The notes under the pieces are model-generated. The model did no database searches and was not told the origin of the DNA. It saw nothing but the letters and a program-made list of their open reading frames with translations. DNA of 64,000 nt from Bradyrhizobium nanningense (GTDB lineage Bacteria > Pseudomonadota > Alphaproteobacteria > Rhizobiales > Xanthobacteraceae). The stretch lies in contig NZ_LBJC01000013.1 in the NCBI RefSeq assembly GCF_004114535.1, positions 62,001 through 126,000 on the forward strand, written 5' to 3'. How positions within the stretch are numbered: position 1 is the first letter of the stretch; each line of letters begins with the position of its first letter. The position numbers and the translations under genes are program-made. Shown in pieces: positions 8,894 to 19,149 of this stretch.

Positions 8894-9052
8894 CGGCCGA
8901 ATTCACGGGAAGGGCGGGACCTCCCGAGGCGCCGCGGCACGCGGCACATAGCGCCCGTCCTGCTGCCGGCTCGTCCGGTCGCAGGGCGGGCGCTGTCGCG
9001 TTGGCCGCAAACACATCGTATATGACCAAAAAGTAACGCGGCAGGTTCCCGG

Positions 9053-9069
9053 CGTTCATATTCGGTTCA
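9053..9069 (+). promoter_or_regulatory. PhoP/OmpR-type direct repeat upstream of response regulator
   Basis: CGTTCA and GGTTCA are separated by five bases, giving the 11-bp-period tandem hexamer layout of PhoP-family operators ((T/G)GTTTA-N5-(T/G)GTTTA). It ends 56 bases before the regulator start, so autoregulation is plausible. Confidence 0.4.
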
Positions 9070-9124
9070 CGCCGGAATTGCTCATCTGGCGCGGTGTTGT
9101 CGCGGTCTATTTCGGGAGAGAAGC

Positions 9125-9790
9125 GTGCGCCTGCTCGTTGTTGAGGACGACCCCGATCTCAATCGCCAGCTCACCAAGGCGCTGACCGACGCCGGCTATG
9201 TCGTCGATCGGGCCTTCGACGGGGAGGAGGGGCACTATCTCGGCGACAACGAGCCGTATGATGCCGTCGTGCTCGACATCGGTCTGCCGAAGAAGGACGG
9301 CATCTCGGTGCTGGAGGCTTGGCGCCGCAACGGCCGCACCATGCCGGTGCTGATCCTCACCGCGCGCGACCGTTGGAGCGACAAGGTGCAGGGGTTCGAT
9401 GCCGGCGCCGACGACTATGTCGCAAAGCCGTTCCACCTGGAGGAAGTGCTGGCACGCATCCGCGCGCTGCTGCGCCGTTCGACCGGCCATGCCCAGAGCG
9501 AGCTCAGCTGCGGCCCCGTCACGCTCGATACCAGGACCGGCCGGGTCAGCGTCTCCGGTAATCCCGTCAAGATGACCTCGCACGAATATCGGCTTCTGGC
9601 CTACCTCATGCACCATTCCGGGCGGGTGGTCTCCCGCACCGAGCTGGTCGAGCATCTCTACGACCAGGACTTTGACCGCGACTCCAATACGATCGAGGTG
9701 TTCGTCGGCCGCATCCGCAAGAAGCTCGATGTCGACATCATCCAGACGGTCCGCGGCCTCGGCTATCTCCTGACCCCGCCGGCGGCCTGA
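9125..9790 (+). CDS. OmpR/PhoP-family response regulator, FeuP-like
   Basis: The 221-residue protein has a receiver domain (residues 1-115; acidic pocket E7-D8-D9, phospho-acceptor Asp51 in VVLDIGLP, Lys in DDYVAKPF) and a C-terminal winged helix (about 128-218). The DNA-binding part contains DQDFDRDSNTIEVFVGRIRK, a signature of the FeuP/PhoP group of alphaproteobacteria. The start codon is GTG, with GGGAGAG upstream. The partner sensor kinase follows after 94 bases. Rhizobial FeuPQ controls envelope functions such as cyclic glucan export and iron uptake. Whether this pair does the same is an inference from similarity. Confidence 0.92.
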   Translation: MRLLVVEDDPDLNRQLTKALTDAGYVVDRAFDGEEGHYLGDNEPYDAVVLDIGLPKKDGISVLEAWRRNGRTMPVLILTARDRWSDKVQGFDAGADDYVAKPFHLEEVLARIRALLRRSTGHAQSELSCGPVTLDTRTGRVSVSGNPVKMTSHEYRLLAYLMHHSGRVVSRTELVEHLYDQDFDRDSNTIEVFVGRIRKKLDVDIIQTVRGLGYLLTPPAA

Positions 9791-9884
9791 CGCGTTCCGG
9801 GGCTTGACGGGCCGCGCGACAGGGGCCTTGGTCCGGTCATGACCTCCGACGCCCTGTCATCCTGCGCCTCCCGGGATCGTTCCG

Positions 9885-11261
9885 ATGGCCGCTAGCTCAC
9901 TTGCCAACCGACTGTTCCTGTCGGCGACCGCCTGGCTCGTGGTGATCCTGGCCATCACCGGCGTGGTGCTGTCGTCGGTCTACAAGAATGCCACCGAGCG
10001 CGCCTTCGACCGCCGGCTCAACCTCTATCTGCGCACCCTCATCGCCGAGGTCGCGACTCCCGACGAGCCGCCGGACCGCCAGTTCCAGTCGCTGGGCGAG
10101 CCCTTGTTCGAGCTGCCGCTGTCGGGCTGGTACTGGCAGATCACCCGGACCGACACCGAAAAGCCGGAAGTGCGCTCCTCGCGCTCGCTCTGGGACAAGA
10201 AGCTGCCGAAGCTGGAGGAGCAGGGCACCGAGCTCACCGCTGCCGGCATTCGCCTCGCCTATGTCGACGGTCCCGAAGGGCAGAACCTGCGCATGGTCGA
10301 ACGTCCCGTCGATCTCGGCGCCGACGGCAAATTTCTGGTCAGCGTCGCCGGCGACGACACCGAGATATTCGACGAGACGCGCAGCTTCGACTATTATCTC
10401 GGCGGCACCTTCACCGCGCTCGGCATCGTTTTGCTGCTGACCACCGTGTTCCAGGTCCGCTTCGGCCTCGCGCCGCTCAAGCGCATCTCCGAATCGATCG
10501 CCGACATCCGCTCCGGGCGGGCGGAGCGGCTCGAGGGCGAATTCCCGGTCGAGATCGCGCCATTGGCGCGCGAGACAAACGCACTGATCGATGCCAATCG
10601 CGAGATCGTCGAGCGCGCGCGCACCCATGTCGGCAATCTCGCCCACGCGATCAAGACGCCGCTCTCGGTCATCGTCAACGAGGCCGGCGCCCACCTCGCC
10701 GATCCCTTCGCGGCCAAGGTGATGGAGCAGGCGGACGTGATGCGCGACCAGGTCGCCCATCATCTGGAGCGTGCGCGCATCGCAGCGCGGGTCTCGGTGG
10801 TCGCGACCGTGACCGAGGTGGCGCCCACCATCGAGGCACTGCGGCGGACCATGGAGAAGATCCATCGTGATCGGGGCATCGCGGTCGAGGCCAAGGCCGA
10901 TCATTCGGCGAAATTTCGCGGCGAGCGCCAGGATCTGGAAGAGATGGTCGGCAATCTCGTCGACAATGCCTGCAAATGGGCAGCCTCACGCGTCTTCATC
11001 GAGGCCCTGGTGGAGACGCCGCCCCAGGCGGGGGTGGGCCCACGGCTGCGGATCATCGTCGATGACGACGGCCGGGGCCTGTCGGAGGCCGAGCGCGCCC
11101 AGGTCTCCCGGCGCGGCCAGCGGCTCGACGAGTCCAAGCCCGGCTCGGGACTGGGACTGTCGATCGTGACCGACCTCGCCGCGCTCTACGGCGGCAGCCT
11201 CTCGCTCGGCGGCGCGCCAACCGGCGGCCTGCGGGCCGAACTGATCCTTCCGGGAATATAA
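9885..11261 (+). CDS. Sensor histidine kinase, FeuQ/PhoQ-like
   Basis: The 458-residue membrane kinase has a first transmembrane helix at about residues 12-32 (WLVVILAITGVVL), a periplasmic sensor region to about 175 and a second helix around 178-198. A HAMP-like linker (LKRISESIADIRSG) is followed by the phospho-acceptor box NLAHAIKTPLSV with His254. The ATPase domain shows the N-box NLVDNACKW, DDDGRGLS and GSGLGLSIV. The H-box sequence with AIKTP instead of ELRTP is typical of PhoQ-like kinases. It is encoded directly after its response regulator and presumably phosphorylates it. The gap of 94 bases contains no terminator that I can see, so cotranscription is likely. Confidence 0.92.
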   Translation: MAASSLANRLFLSATAWLVVILAITGVVLSSVYKNATERAFDRRLNLYLRTLIAEVATPDEPPDRQFQSLGEPLFELPLSGWYWQITRTDTEKPEVRSSRSLWDKKLPKLEEQGTELTAAGIRLAYVDGPEGQNLRMVERPVDLGADGKFLVSVAGDDTEIFDETRSFDYYLGGTFTALGIVLLLTTVFQVRFGLAPLKRISESIADIRSGRAERLEGEFPVEIAPLARETNALIDANREIVERARTHVGNLAHAIKTPLSVIVNEAGAHLADPFAAKVMEQADVMRDQVAHHLERARIAARVSVVATVTEVAPTIEALRRTMEKIHRDRGIAVEAKADHSAKFRGERQDLEEMVGNLVDNACKWAASRVFIEALVETPPQAGVGPRLRIIVDDDGRGLSEAERAQVSRRGQRLDESKPGSGLGLSIVTDLAALYGGSLSLGGAPTGGLRAELILPGI

Positions 11262-11420
11262 TCCTTTGTTCCGACGCGGTTTTTCGTCCTCGCCAGGGGC
11301 CGGACGAGGCCAATCAAGGGGATTCGGTCCGACTTCCTAAACGGCTTCTTAAGTGGGCCCTCTTATGATCGCGCCCGGACGCATCCATGTCCGCCATTTT
11401 ACCGTGCATTACCCGGGCGC

Positions 11421-12821
11421 ATGAGCCAGACATCGATCGAGCGGCTGAGGGAATATCTCGCGCAGCTCCCGCCGCAGGCGCAGGCGCTGCTGATGCGGGA
11501 GTTCGAGCGTGCGCTCGAGCGCGGCCAGGACACCGCGGTGGCGACCCTCGTGCTCGAGCAGTTGCGTAAGATCGTCCGCAAGACCGAAGCCGATGAGGCC
11601 CCGCCGCCGCGCACGGACGATCTGTCGCGGCTGCTGTTCCAGGTGCTGGAACCGTTCCTGGTCGAAGCGGGCGCCCCGATACGGGTCGGTCAGATCCGCC
11701 GCTCCTCGCTGCAGCCGATCTGGCAATGGCTCGGCCGCGACGGCGCGCCGGCCAAGGTCAACGAATTCGAAGCGGCGCTGGCGCGCATGCCAGCCGACAG
11801 TGCGGGGCAGGTCGAGGCCTTGGCGCAGAAGCTTCAAGCCGTGGCTGCCGATGCCATTTTCGAGCTGACGGGTCCCGGCGGCGGCGACAAATCGCGCGCG
11901 CTGGCCCGGGTCGGCCCGCCCAACGTGATCGAGGATCTCTACTCGATCGGAGCGGTGCTTCAGGTCCGAGAGGCCATCGCCGGCCTGAGCGAGAAGCTGC
12001 CGCGCACCTTGCGCGCCTTCGGCGATTCCCAGATCGTCTCGGTGACGTCGGCGCTCAACATTCCGGTGCTTCAGACGCCGCAGCTGCTGCCCTTCGCGCT
12101 GTCGATCGTGATGCAGCGGATGACCGCGCCGTGGCAGATCATTCGTCTCGCCATCAAGATTGCCGCCTCCGATGACGAGATCCGCGTCGCGGCGACGCCT
12201 TACGGCGTCGCCGTCACCATCGCGCTCCACGATCTGTCCTGTGTCGCGGCCACCTTGCGCATGGACATCAAGCGCGGCCATTTCGACAACGTGGCCGGCA
12301 ATCTCAAGGCGTTGCACGACGGCGTGCGCGGCCTGCGCACCGAGCTCGACCTGCGCAACGATTCCACCTGGGGCAAGCAGCTGACCTCGATCCGGGCCGA
12401 CATCTCCAATGCGCTGCAATCCGAGATCGACAGCGTTCCCGGCCGCGTCCGCCGCATCCTGCGCCAGCGCCCCGAGAAGGACATTCCGCCGGGGGCACGG
12501 ATCGACAGCACCGAGGTGGAAGAGACCGTGGCGCTGATCGATTTCGTCGCGACCTGCCGCAACTATGCGAGCGAGCTTGCAATCAACGAGGTGACGCTGC
12601 GCACCTATTCCGATCTCCAGCAATATGTCGAACGCTCGACCGAGCAGCTGGTGCAGTCGTTGCGGGCCGCCGATCACAAGGTCCGCACCTATCGACAACA
12701 ACAGGTGGACGCCGCGATTCGCTTCTGCCAGGTGCTGTTTGGCGACGATTACGCCTCGCTGATGAGCAGGGCCGCGCAGAACGCCGCGACGGGCGAGCGC
12801 AAATCGTCGCGCGCGAGCTGA
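11421..12821 (+). CDS. Conserved hypothetical protein (466 aa), mostly alpha-helical
   Basis: A long soluble protein without signal peptide, membrane span or cysteine motif that I recognise. The N-terminal 60 residues are helix-rich and charged (QTSIERLREYLAQLP, ALLMREFERALERG). The middle and C-terminal parts alternate long helices with conserved-looking Arg, Asp and Leu, and the end is basic. The frame has strong codon bias and no alternative reading, so it is a real gene. It follows the FeuQ-like kinase by 159 bases on the same strand and precedes another unknown gene. No function can be proposed from sequence; a scaffold or large helical adaptor is only a guess. Confidence 0.75.
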   Translation: MSQTSIERLREYLAQLPPQAQALLMREFERALERGQDTAVATLVLEQLRKIVRKTEADEAPPPRTDDLSRLLFQVLEPFLVEAGAPIRVGQIRRSSLQPIWQWLGRDGAPAKVNEFEAALARMPADSAGQVEALAQKLQAVAADAIFELTGPGGGDKSRALARVGPPNVIEDLYSIGAVLQVREAIAGLSEKLPRTLRAFGDSQIVSVTSALNIPVLQTPQLLPFALSIVMQRMTAPWQIIRLAIKIAASDDEIRVAATPYGVAVTIALHDLSCVAATLRMDIKRGHFDNVAGNLKALHDGVRGLRTELDLRNDSTWGKQLTSIRADISNALQSEIDSVPGRVRRILRQRPEKDIPPGARIDSTEVEETVALIDFVATCRNYASELAINEVTLRTYSDLQQYVERSTEQLVQSLRAADHKVRTYRQQQVDAAIRFCQVLFGDDYASLMSRAAQNAATGERKSSRAS

Positions 12822-12920
12822 TCCAAGCGCATATTTTCGTGGTCACAATTTCTGGTTGACCCTGCCGCGGGCGCGCCGTACGGTTCCCGCGCAAGCTCGG
12901 GGAACCTCTATTTGTGGCGC

Positions 12921-13190
12921 ATGAAACCCGTTATCAGCTCGATCGAAATTGAGAACCGCGTCGTCGTTGCCAAGTATCAAAGGCTGATGGTCGGCGCCAA
13001 AGTGGTGCTAGTCGAGAAGGCAAGCGGTCGGCAATGGTCCGAGACCCTCACGCGGGTTGCGTCTCCGGTTCCGGTCGGCGCGCTGCGCATCAGATTGCCG
13101 GAAGCCGTCACGCCCGGAACGTACTTCCTGAAGGCTTTCAACGGCCACGGCGAGGCCGCCGCGCAAAGTGCGGATTTCGAGATCGCCTAA
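12921..13190 (+). CDS. Small hypothetical protein with an Ig-like/beta appearance (89 aa)
   Basis: The reading frame encodes beta-strand-rich sequence: MKPVISSIEIENRVVVAKYQ, then GAKVVLVEKASGRQW and a late PGTYFLKAFNGHG turn. This resembles a single small Ig- or fibronectin-like fold. I chose the ATG at 12921. A TTG at 12912 lies a better distance from GGGGA (12899-12903) and would add three residues. No signal peptide is visible. It stands alone between the 466-aa unknown and the ccm operon, and its role is unknown. Confidence 0.65.
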   Translation: MKPVISSIEIENRVVVAKYQRLMVGAKVVLVEKASGRQWSETLTRVASPVPVGALRIRLPEAVTPGTYFLKAFNGHGEAAAQSADFEIA

Positions 13191-13236
13191 GCCGTTGGAT
13201 TTGCACCGTTTCGAGACTGCGTGCGGTCGCGCCAAA

Positions 13237-13250
13237 TTGACAATTGTCAA
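13237..13250 (+). promoter_or_regulatory. FixK/FNR-type palindrome upstream of ccmI
   Basis: TTGACAATTGTCAA is a perfect 14-bp palindrome that fits TTGA-N6-TCAA. Its centre is 78 bases upstream of the ccmI ATG. TTGACA could alternatively be a sigma-70 -35 element, but no good -10 follows at 17 bases. Confidence 0.5.
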
Positions 13251-13321
13251 TTGCCGCATCATCCGGCCGTGGTGTAAAGCCACCTATGGGCGCGGTTCGT
13301 GCGCTGCCGGAAGCTTGCCAG

Positions 13322-14428
13322 ATGACGCTATGGTTCGTGTTCGCGCTGATGACGGTCGCGGCGATTTTCGCCGTGCTTTGGCCGCTTGGCCGCAAGGAAC
13401 GCGCCCAGAATCAAGGTAGCGAGGTCGCGGTCTACAAGGACCAGCTGGCCGAGATCGAGCGTGATCTCGCCGCAGGCTTGATTCCCGCGCCGGACGCCGA
13501 GGCTGCGCGCGTCGAGATCAGCCGCAGGCTGCTTGCCGCGGCCGCCAGCGAACCCGAAGTGGCACCGACGTCGAATTTGAAATGGCGCCGTGTGGCGGCC
13601 GTGCTGGCGCTCGCCGGCCTGCCGCTGGTTGCGATCGCCGTCTACATGCCGCTCGGCTCGCCCCGGCTTCAGGACTTTCCGCTGGCACAACGGGAGCGCG
13701 CGCCGGGCAAGGCGCAGTCGCTCGAGAACCTCGTCGAGCAGGTCCAGCAGCATCTGGAGAAGAATCCGACCGACGGCCGCGGCTGGAACGTGCTCGCGCC
13801 GGTGCTGCAGCGGCTTGGCCGTTTCGACGATGCGGTGCGCGCCTATCGCAACTCGCTCACCTACAATGGCGAAAGCGCGGAGCGCCGGGCCGATCTTGGC
13901 GAAGCGCTCTCGGCCGCCGCCGGCGGCGTCGTAACAGCCGAAGCCAAGTCTGAATTCGAGCGGGCTCACGCCTTGAACGCCGACGATCCCAAGGCCAACT
14001 ACTTCCTCGGTCTCGCCGCCGAGCAGGACGGCCGCAAAGACGACGCAGCCAATATTTGGCGCGCGCTGCTTGCGAAAGCACCCGCAGATGCGCCCTGGCG
14101 CGCCCTGGTGCAGACCTCGCTGGCGCGGGTCGGCGGCGGCGGCACGATGCCGGCGCTGTCCGATGAAACCATCGCTGCTTCCAAGGACATGGCCGAAGGC
14201 GATCGCAACGCAATGGTGCGCGGCATGGTCGAACGCCTGGCCACAAGGTTGAAGCAGAACGGCGACGACGTCGATGGATGGCTGCGCCTGGTGCGCGCCT
14301 ATCTCGTGATGGGCGACCGTGGCAAGGCGATGGGGGCGTCAGTCGATGCCCGGCAGGCGGTTGCCAGCGATGCCGATCGGCTTCGCCAGCTCAACGAAGG
14401 CCTCAAGACCCTGGGGCTCGGCGGATGA
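13322..14428 (+). CDS. ccmI: Cytochrome c maturation protein CcmI (CycH)
   Basis: The 368-residue inner-membrane protein starts with a transmembrane helix ([20 protein letters not shown]). A cytoplasmic loop with [18 protein letters not shown], a CcmI signature, leads to a second helix around residues 93-112. A large periplasmic domain with TPR-like repeats follows ([20 protein letters not shown] and later helices). CcmI binds the C-termini of apocytochromes c and delivers them to the CcmFH heme lyase. The ATG at 13322 was preferred to an upstream in-frame start because it begins exactly at the first membrane helix. It is the first gene of ccmIEFH, known as cycHJKL in Bradyrhizobium, and a FixK-type box stands upstream. 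Confidence 0.92.
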   Translation: MTLWFVFALMTVAAIFAVLWPLGRKERAQNQGSEVAVYKDQLAEIERDLAAGLIPAPDAEAARVEISRRLLAAAASEPEVAPTSNLKWRRVAAVLALAGLPLVAIAVYMPLGSPRLQDFPLAQRERAPGKAQSLENLVEQVQQHLEKNPTDGRGWNVLAPVLQRLGRFDDAVRAYRNSLTYNGESAERRADLGEALSAAAGGVVTAEAKSEFERAHALNADDPKANYFLGLAAEQDGRKDDAANIWRALLAKAPADAPWRALVQTSLARVGGGGTMPALSDETIAASKDMAEGDRNAMVRGMVERLATRLKQNGDDVDGWLRLVRAYLVMGDRGKAMGASVDARQAVASDADRLRQLNEGLKTLGLGG

Positions 14429-14465
14429 CGATGTCGGAACGAGAGACGCGGAGAACGGATACGCC

Positions 14466-14993
14466 ATGACGCGCAAGCAGCGACGTATGACCATCATCGG
14501 CGGCTCGCTCGCCGTGCTTGCGCTCGCGGCCGCGCTGGTCCTCAACGCCCTTCGCGACTCCATCGTGTTCTTCTCGACGCCGACCATGGTCGCTGAGAAG
14601 CACGTCGAGCCTGGCCGGCGGTTTCGTCTCGGTGGGCTGGTGCAGCCGGGCTCACTTCAGCGCGGCGACAATCTCGCGGTGACCTTCGAGGTCGCCGACG
14701 GCAACGCCAAGCTGCCGGTGGCCTACAAGGGCATCCTGCCGGACCTGTTCCGCGAGGGGCAGGGCGTCGTCGCCGAAGGTGCGCTCGATGCCAATGGCGT
14801 GTTCAAGGCCGATACCGTGCTTGCCAAGCACGACGAGACCTACATGCCCAAGGACGTCGCCGATGCTCTGAAAAAGCAGGGGCACTGGAAAGACGATTAC
14901 GGCGGCAAGCCTTCTGGCGGCGGCAAGACGTCTGATGCAGGCAAGCCGGCGGCGACGACCGCGCAGGGCAATCCGCAAGGAGCGGTGCGGTGA
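14466..14993 (+). CDS. ccmE: Cytochrome c-type biogenesis heme chaperone CcmE (CycJ)
   Basis: The 175-residue protein has a short basic start, one N-terminal membrane anchor (about residues 9-28) and a periplasmic OB-fold. The heme-attachment motif is complete: [10 protein letters not shown] with His122, which binds heme covalently, and Tyr126. The C-terminal tail after residue 145 is Gly/Lys/Ser-rich and disordered, as usual. CcmE takes heme from CcmABCD and hands it to CcmF. The stop overlaps the ccmF GTG start by four bases, which indicates translational coupling. Confidence 0.95.
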   Translation: MTRKQRRMTIIGGSLAVLALAAALVLNALRDSIVFFSTPTMVAEKHVEPGRRFRLGGLVQPGSLQRGDNLAVTFEVADGNAKLPVAYKGILPDLFREGQGVVAEGALDANGVFKADTVLAKHDETYMPKDVADALKKQGHWKDDYGGKPSGGGKTSDAGKPAATTAQGNPQGAVR

Positions 14994-16972
14994 TCGCAGA
15001 ATCCGGACATTACGCGCTGGTGCTGGCGCTTGGGCTCGCACTGATCCAGTCCGTCGTGCCCCTGATCGGCGCGCGGCTGCGCGACGCAGCGCTCATGAAC
15101 GTGGCGCGCTCCACGGCGCTGGCGCAGCTCCTGTTCGTCGGCGCTTCGTTCATAGCTCTCGTGATGTTGCACGTGAACTCGGATTTCTCCGTCGCCAACG
15201 TGTACGAGAATTCCCACTCGATGAAGCCGCTGCTCTACAAGATCACCGGCGTGTGGGGAAACCATGAAGGCTCGATGCTGTTGTGGGTGTCGATCCTCGC
15301 GCTGTTCGGCGGGTTGGTCGCGGCCTTCGGCAACAATTTGCCGCTGTCGCTGCGCGCGCATGTGCTCGCCGTCCAGGCCTGGGTCGCCAGCGCCTTCTAT
15401 CTCTTCATCCTCGTGACGTCGAACCCGTTCCTGCGTATCGCGAGCCCGCCGATCGAGGGACGTGATCTCAATCCGGTGCTCCAGGATGTCGGGCTCGCCG
15501 TGCATCCGCCGATGCTCTATCTCGGCTATGTCGGCTTCTCGATCTCGTTCTCCTTTGCCATCGCGGCGCTGATGGAGGGGCGGATCGACGCGGCCTGGGC
15601 GCGCTGGGTGCGGCCGTGGACGCTGGTTGCCTGGATCTTCCTGACGCTCGGCATCGCCATGGGCTCGTACTGGGCCTATTACGAGCTCGGCTGGGGCGGC
15701 TGGTGGTTCTGGGATCCGGTCGAGAACGCCTCGCTGATGCCGTGGCTCTCCGGCACCGCGCTGCTCCACTCGGCCCTGGTGATGGAGAAGCGCAACGCGC
15801 TGAAGGTCTGGACCATCCTGCTCTCGATCCTGACCTTCTCGCTGTCGCTGCTCGGCACCTTCCTGGTGCGTTCGGGCGTCATCACCTCGGTGCACGCCTT
15901 CGCCACCGATCCCACCCGCGGCGTGTTCATTCTGCTGATCCTCTGCCTGTTCATCGGCGGCAGCCTGGCGCTGTTCGCGGGCCGCGCGACGTCGTTGAAG
16001 CAGGGCGGCCTGTTCGCGCCGATCTCGCGCGAGGGAGCGCTGGTGCTGAACAATCTGCTGCTCACGGTTGCCTGCGCCGTCGTGCTGTTCGGCACGCTGT
16101 ATCCGCTGGCGATGGAGATGCTCGCCGACTTCAAGATGTCGGTCGGTGCGCCGTTCTACAACCTGACCTTCGCGCCGCTGTTTGCCCTGTTGCTGCTCGC
16201 CGTGCCGTTCGGGCCGATGCTGGCATGGAAGCGCGGCGATCTGCTCGGCGTGACGCAGCGCCTGTTAGCTGCGGGCGTTGCCGGGCTCGTCGCCGTCGCT
16301 ATCGTCTGGGGCTGGACGACGGGCGGCAGCACGCTGGCGCCGCTTGCGATCGGGCTTGGTGTCTTCGTCATCGCCGGTGCCGTCACCGACATCGTCGAGC
16401 GGACCGGCCTCGTGCGGCTGCCGTTCGCGACGGTGCTGCACCGGGCCCGCGGCCTGCCGCGCTCGGCCTGGGGCACCGCGTTTGCGCATGCCGGCCTCGG
16501 CGTGGCGCTGATCGGGATCGTCTGCGAGACCACCTGGAACAGCGAATATATCGCGACGATGAAGCAGAACGACGTCGCACAGATCGCCGGCTTCGACGTC
16601 AAGCTCGACGGGTTGCTGCAGCATCAAGGCCCGAACTATCGTGAGATGATCGCCGAGTTCAACGTCAGCCGCGATGGTCAGCCCCTCAGCGTCATGACGC
16701 CTTCGAAGCGCAGCTTCTCCACCCGCGGCTCGTCGACCACCGAGGCCGCGCTGCTGACGCGCGGCGCGAGCCAGCTCTATATCTCGCTCGGCGACACCAC
16801 GGCCGAGGGCGCCATCGCGGTGCGCATCTATTACAAGCCGATGGTGCTCCTGATCTGGTGGGGACCGGTGCTGATGGCGTTCGGCGGCGTGCTGTCGCTG
16901 TCCGACCGGCGCCTGCGGGTCGGCGCGCCGAAGCCGGCGCGGTCCAAGCAGCGCCTCCAGCCGGCGGAGTGA
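14990..16972 (+). CDS. ccmF: Heme lyase subunit CcmF (CycK)
   Basis: The 660-residue polytopic membrane protein of the heme-handling family has the tryptophan-rich WWD signature [20 protein letters not shown] at about residues 232-252. Conserved heme-ligand histidines lie nearby ([10 protein letters not shown] at 90-99, and LHS after the WWD motif). About 15 membrane spans are apparent and the length is normal for CcmF. With CcmH and CcmI it ligates heme to CXXCH cysteines of apocytochromes on the periplasmic side. It starts at GTG 14990, overlapping ccmE, and ends four bases before ccmH. Confidence 0.96.
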   Translation: MIAESGHYALVLALGLALIQSVVPLIGARLRDAALMNVARSTALAQLLFVGASFIALVMLHVNSDFSVANVYENSHSMKPLLYKITGVWGNHEGSMLLWVSILALFGGLVAAFGNNLPLSLRAHVLAVQAWVASAFYLFILVTSNPFLRIASPPIEGRDLNPVLQDVGLAVHPPMLYLGYVGFSISFSFAIAALMEGRIDAAWARWVRPWTLVAWIFLTLGIAMGSYWAYYELGWGGWWFWDPVENASLMPWLSGTALLHSALVMEKRNALKVWTILLSILTFSLSLLGTFLVRSGVITSVHAFATDPTRGVFILLILCLFIGGSLALFAGRATSLKQGGLFAPISREGALVLNNLLLTVACAVVLFGTLYPLAMEMLADFKMSVGAPFYNLTFAPLFALLLLAVPFGPMLAWKRGDLLGVTQRLLAAGVAGLVAVAIVWGWTTGGSTLAPLAIGLGVFVIAGAVTDIVERTGLVRLPFATVLHRARGLPRSAWGTAFAHAGLGVALIGIVCETTWNSEYIATMKQNDVAQIAGFDVKLDGLLQHQGPNYREMIAEFNVSRDGQPLSVMTPSKRSFSTRGSSTTEAALLTRGASQLYISLGDTTAEGAIAVRIYYKPMVLLIWWGPVLMAFGGVLSLSDRRLRVGAPKPARSKQRLQPAE

Positions 16973-16976
16973 TCCG

Positions 16977-17459
16977 ATGCGCCGGATGATGGCCGCGTTC
17001 GCCCTGCTGATGCTGCTGGCTTTGCCCGCGGCCCACGCGGTGCAGCCCGACGAGATCATGTCGGATCCCGCCAAGGAAGCCCGTGCGCGCGAGCTGTCGC
17101 GCGAGCTCCGCTGCATGGTCTGCCAGAACCAGTCGATCGACGATTCCGATGCGCCGCTAGCACGCGACCTGCGGCTCCTGGTGCGCGAGCGCATCGGCGC
17201 CGGCGACAGCAACTCGCAGGTGCTCGACTTCCTGGTCGCGCGCTACGGCGAGTTCGTGCTGTTGAAACCGCGCTTCGAGCGTCAGACCCTGCTGCTGTGG
17301 CTGCTCGGGCCGCTGCTGCTGATCGGGGGCGGCGTGGCACTGTGGCTGCAAATCCGGCGTCGCGCGCATGGCGGTGCAGACGTACCGGCGCCGCCGCTCA
17401 CGCCCGACGAACAGGCGCGGCTCGCGGCCTTGATGTCCGACGAGACCAAGTCTTCCTAG
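16977..17459 (+). CDS. ccmH: Cytochrome c-type biogenesis thioredoxin-like CcmH (CycL)
   Basis: The 160-residue protein carries a signal/anchor helix (residues 1-21, ending AHA), a short three-helix periplasmic domain with the redox motif [11 protein letters not shown] (Cys46, Cys49), and a C-terminal membrane helix ([19 protein letters not shown]) with a cytoplasmic tail. CcmH reduces the disulfide of apocytochrome CXXCH sites before heme ligation by CcmF. It is the last gene of the ccmIEFH operon. No ccmG or ccmABCD is present here, as is normal in organisms where the system is split. Confidence 0.95.
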   Translation: MRRMMAAFALLMLLALPAAHAVQPDEIMSDPAKEARARELSRELRCMVCQNQSIDDSDAPLARDLRLLVRERIGAGDSNSQVLDFLVARYGEFVLLKPRFERQTLLLWLLGPLLLIGGGVALWLQIRRRAHGGADVPAPPLTPDEQARLAALMSDETKSS

Positions 17460-17584
17460 CGGCGCGATGTCGTCCTGGCTACGTAATGCTACGTAAGCTG
17501 CGACCGCCGCCGCGTGCTTCATGCTATATTGACCTTTGTCTGGAAGCTTGTCGCGAGTTTCGATTCCAGACTCTGAGTCCCCCG

Positions 17585-18928
17585 ATGTTCGCGAACAGCA
17601 ATCTGACGATCCGCTTCCTGGTCGGCGCCGTGGTCGCTGCATTATTGTTTCTGCTGGGTATCGGCGGTGGCACCGGCTTCATTGCGGTGCTCTATCTCAA
17701 CAACGAGATCACCAGCCTGTCCTCGGACTTCGCCGCGCTGAGCGGCCCCGCGCGCGATCACGCCATGCAGACCTATCAGCAGGCGCAGGCCGCGTTCTCC
17801 TACTTCCTGGCCGCCTGCGGCGTGATCGCCGTCGTCGCCGCCGCGATCTGCCTCACCACCTGGTTCGCCGTCCGCAACGGCATCATCAATCCCCTGGCGG
17901 CGATCGTCCATGCGATGCGCGAGGTCGCCGATCAGAAGTTCGAGACATCGGTCCCAGGACTCGGCCGCAGCAACGAGATCGGCCTGCTCGCCGGCGCGCT
18001 GGAGGTCTTCAAGACCAACGGCCTCGAGCGGCGCCACCTCACCGAACGGCAGCTCCACGAAGCGCAGCACCAGGCCGAGCGATCGAAATTCCTGGACGAC
18101 CGGATCAAGCGCTTCAACGACCTCGTCGCCAGCGTCGTCGACAGCGTGGCGTCATCAGCCGTGCATCTGAAGAGCAACGCCGAGACGTTGTCACGGACGG
18201 CCAACGACACCAGCACCAAGGCCAATGCGGTCGCGAGCGCCGCGAGCCTGGCGAGCGGCAGCGTGCAGACGGTGGCAGGTTCTGCCGGGGAGATGACGAA
18301 TTCGATCGGCACGATCAGCCGCCGCGTCACGGACGCGACCCAGCGCGCCGAAGGCGCGGCGTCCCAGGCGGAGAAGAGCCGTGACACCATCCACACGCTA
18401 TCGGACGCCGCCGACAAGATCGGCGAGGTCGTCCAGCTCGTGCAGGCGATCGCCTCGCAGACCAATCTGCTGGCGCTGAATGCCACCATCGAGGCGGCAC
18501 GGGCAGGGGAGGCCGGCAAGGGGTTCGCGGTGGTCGCCTCCGAGGTGAAGAATCTGGCGCATCAGACCAGCAAGGCGACAGAGGAGATCACCTCCCACGT
18601 CGCCAGCATTCAGGGCATCACCGCACAGACGCGCGACGCGATCGACGGCATCTCCAAGACGCTGTCGGAGATCTCGTCCATCATGTCCGGCATCGAGGTC
18701 GACACCTCCCAGCAGCGTAACGCGACGCAGGAGATCACGCGCAGCGCCCAGGACGCCGCGCGCGGCACCCTCGACGTCTCCAACCACATCGCCCAGATCA
18801 CCTCGACCTCCGCGGAGACCGGCCGCATGGCGGCCGAGGCGCGGGATTCGGCGGTCGATCTGTCGCAGCAGGCCGAGACCTTGAAGCGCGAAGTCGACGA
18901 GTTCATCGTCAGCGTCAGAGCGAGCTAG
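17585..18928 (+). CDS. Methyl-accepting chemotaxis protein
   Basis: The 447-residue transducer has two transmembrane helices (about residues 10-38 and 75-100) separated by only about 35 periplasmic residues, too short for a classical ligand-binding domain. A HAMP domain follows ([15 protein letters not shown]), then a long coiled-coil signalling domain with the conserved hairpin tip, [20 protein letters not shown] and [12 protein letters not shown]. The end, [11 protein letters not shown], lacks a CheR/CheB pentapeptide. The ATG at 17585 was chosen because it begins just before the first membrane helix; the upstream open frame has no signal for a start. Sensing is probably by the membrane or HAMP part or by a partner protein. 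Confidence 0.9.
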   Translation: MFANSNLTIRFLVGAVVAALLFLLGIGGGTGFIAVLYLNNEITSLSSDFAALSGPARDHAMQTYQQAQAAFSYFLAACGVIAVVAAAICLTTWFAVRNGIINPLAAIVHAMREVADQKFETSVPGLGRSNEIGLLAGALEVFKTNGLERRHLTERQLHEAQHQAERSKFLDDRIKRFNDLVASVVDSVASSAVHLKSNAETLSRTANDTSTKANAVASAASLASGSVQTVAGSAGEMTNSIGTISRRVTDATQRAEGAASQAEKSRDTIHTLSDAADKIGEVVQLVQAIASQTNLLALNATIEAARAGEAGKGFAVVASEVKNLAHQTSKATEEITSHVASIQGITAQTRDAIDGISKTLSEISSIMSGIEVDTSQQRNATQEITRSAQDAARGTLDVSNHIAQITSTSAETGRMAAEARDSAVDLSQQAETLKREVDEFIVSVRAS

Positions 18929-18960
18929 AGCGCACAAAAAGCCTCTCCCGCGCCGTCACG

Positions 18961-18978
18961 GGAACTCGGTTAAGTTCC
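18961..18978. promoter_or_regulatory. Inverted repeat GGAAC-N8-GTTCC upstream of degP
   Basis: Arms GGAAC (18961-18965) and GTTCC (18974-18978) lie between the chemoreceptor and the protease gene. They could be an operator. No EcfG -10 (CGTT) is found at the right distance, so it is not called a stress promoter. Confidence 0.3.
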
Positions 18979-19149
18979 TGGGGAATCACAATTTTCAGCC
19001 TGCGCTAAACTGCCGCATCGGCCTCGTCCTTTCATTACGAAAGTTTAACCCCGCCGCCAGCGCACGGTAAGGCGGGAGTCCCCATCTTCAGGTCCGTAAG
19101 GTGCCGCTCTCAGGCATCACATGGATTTCAAGGCCCTGGAGATCTCTAC

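Noticed and set aside
18961..18978. GGAAC upstream of degP as EcfG promoter
   Set aside because: No CGTT at the needed distance; the feature is better described as an inverted repeat.
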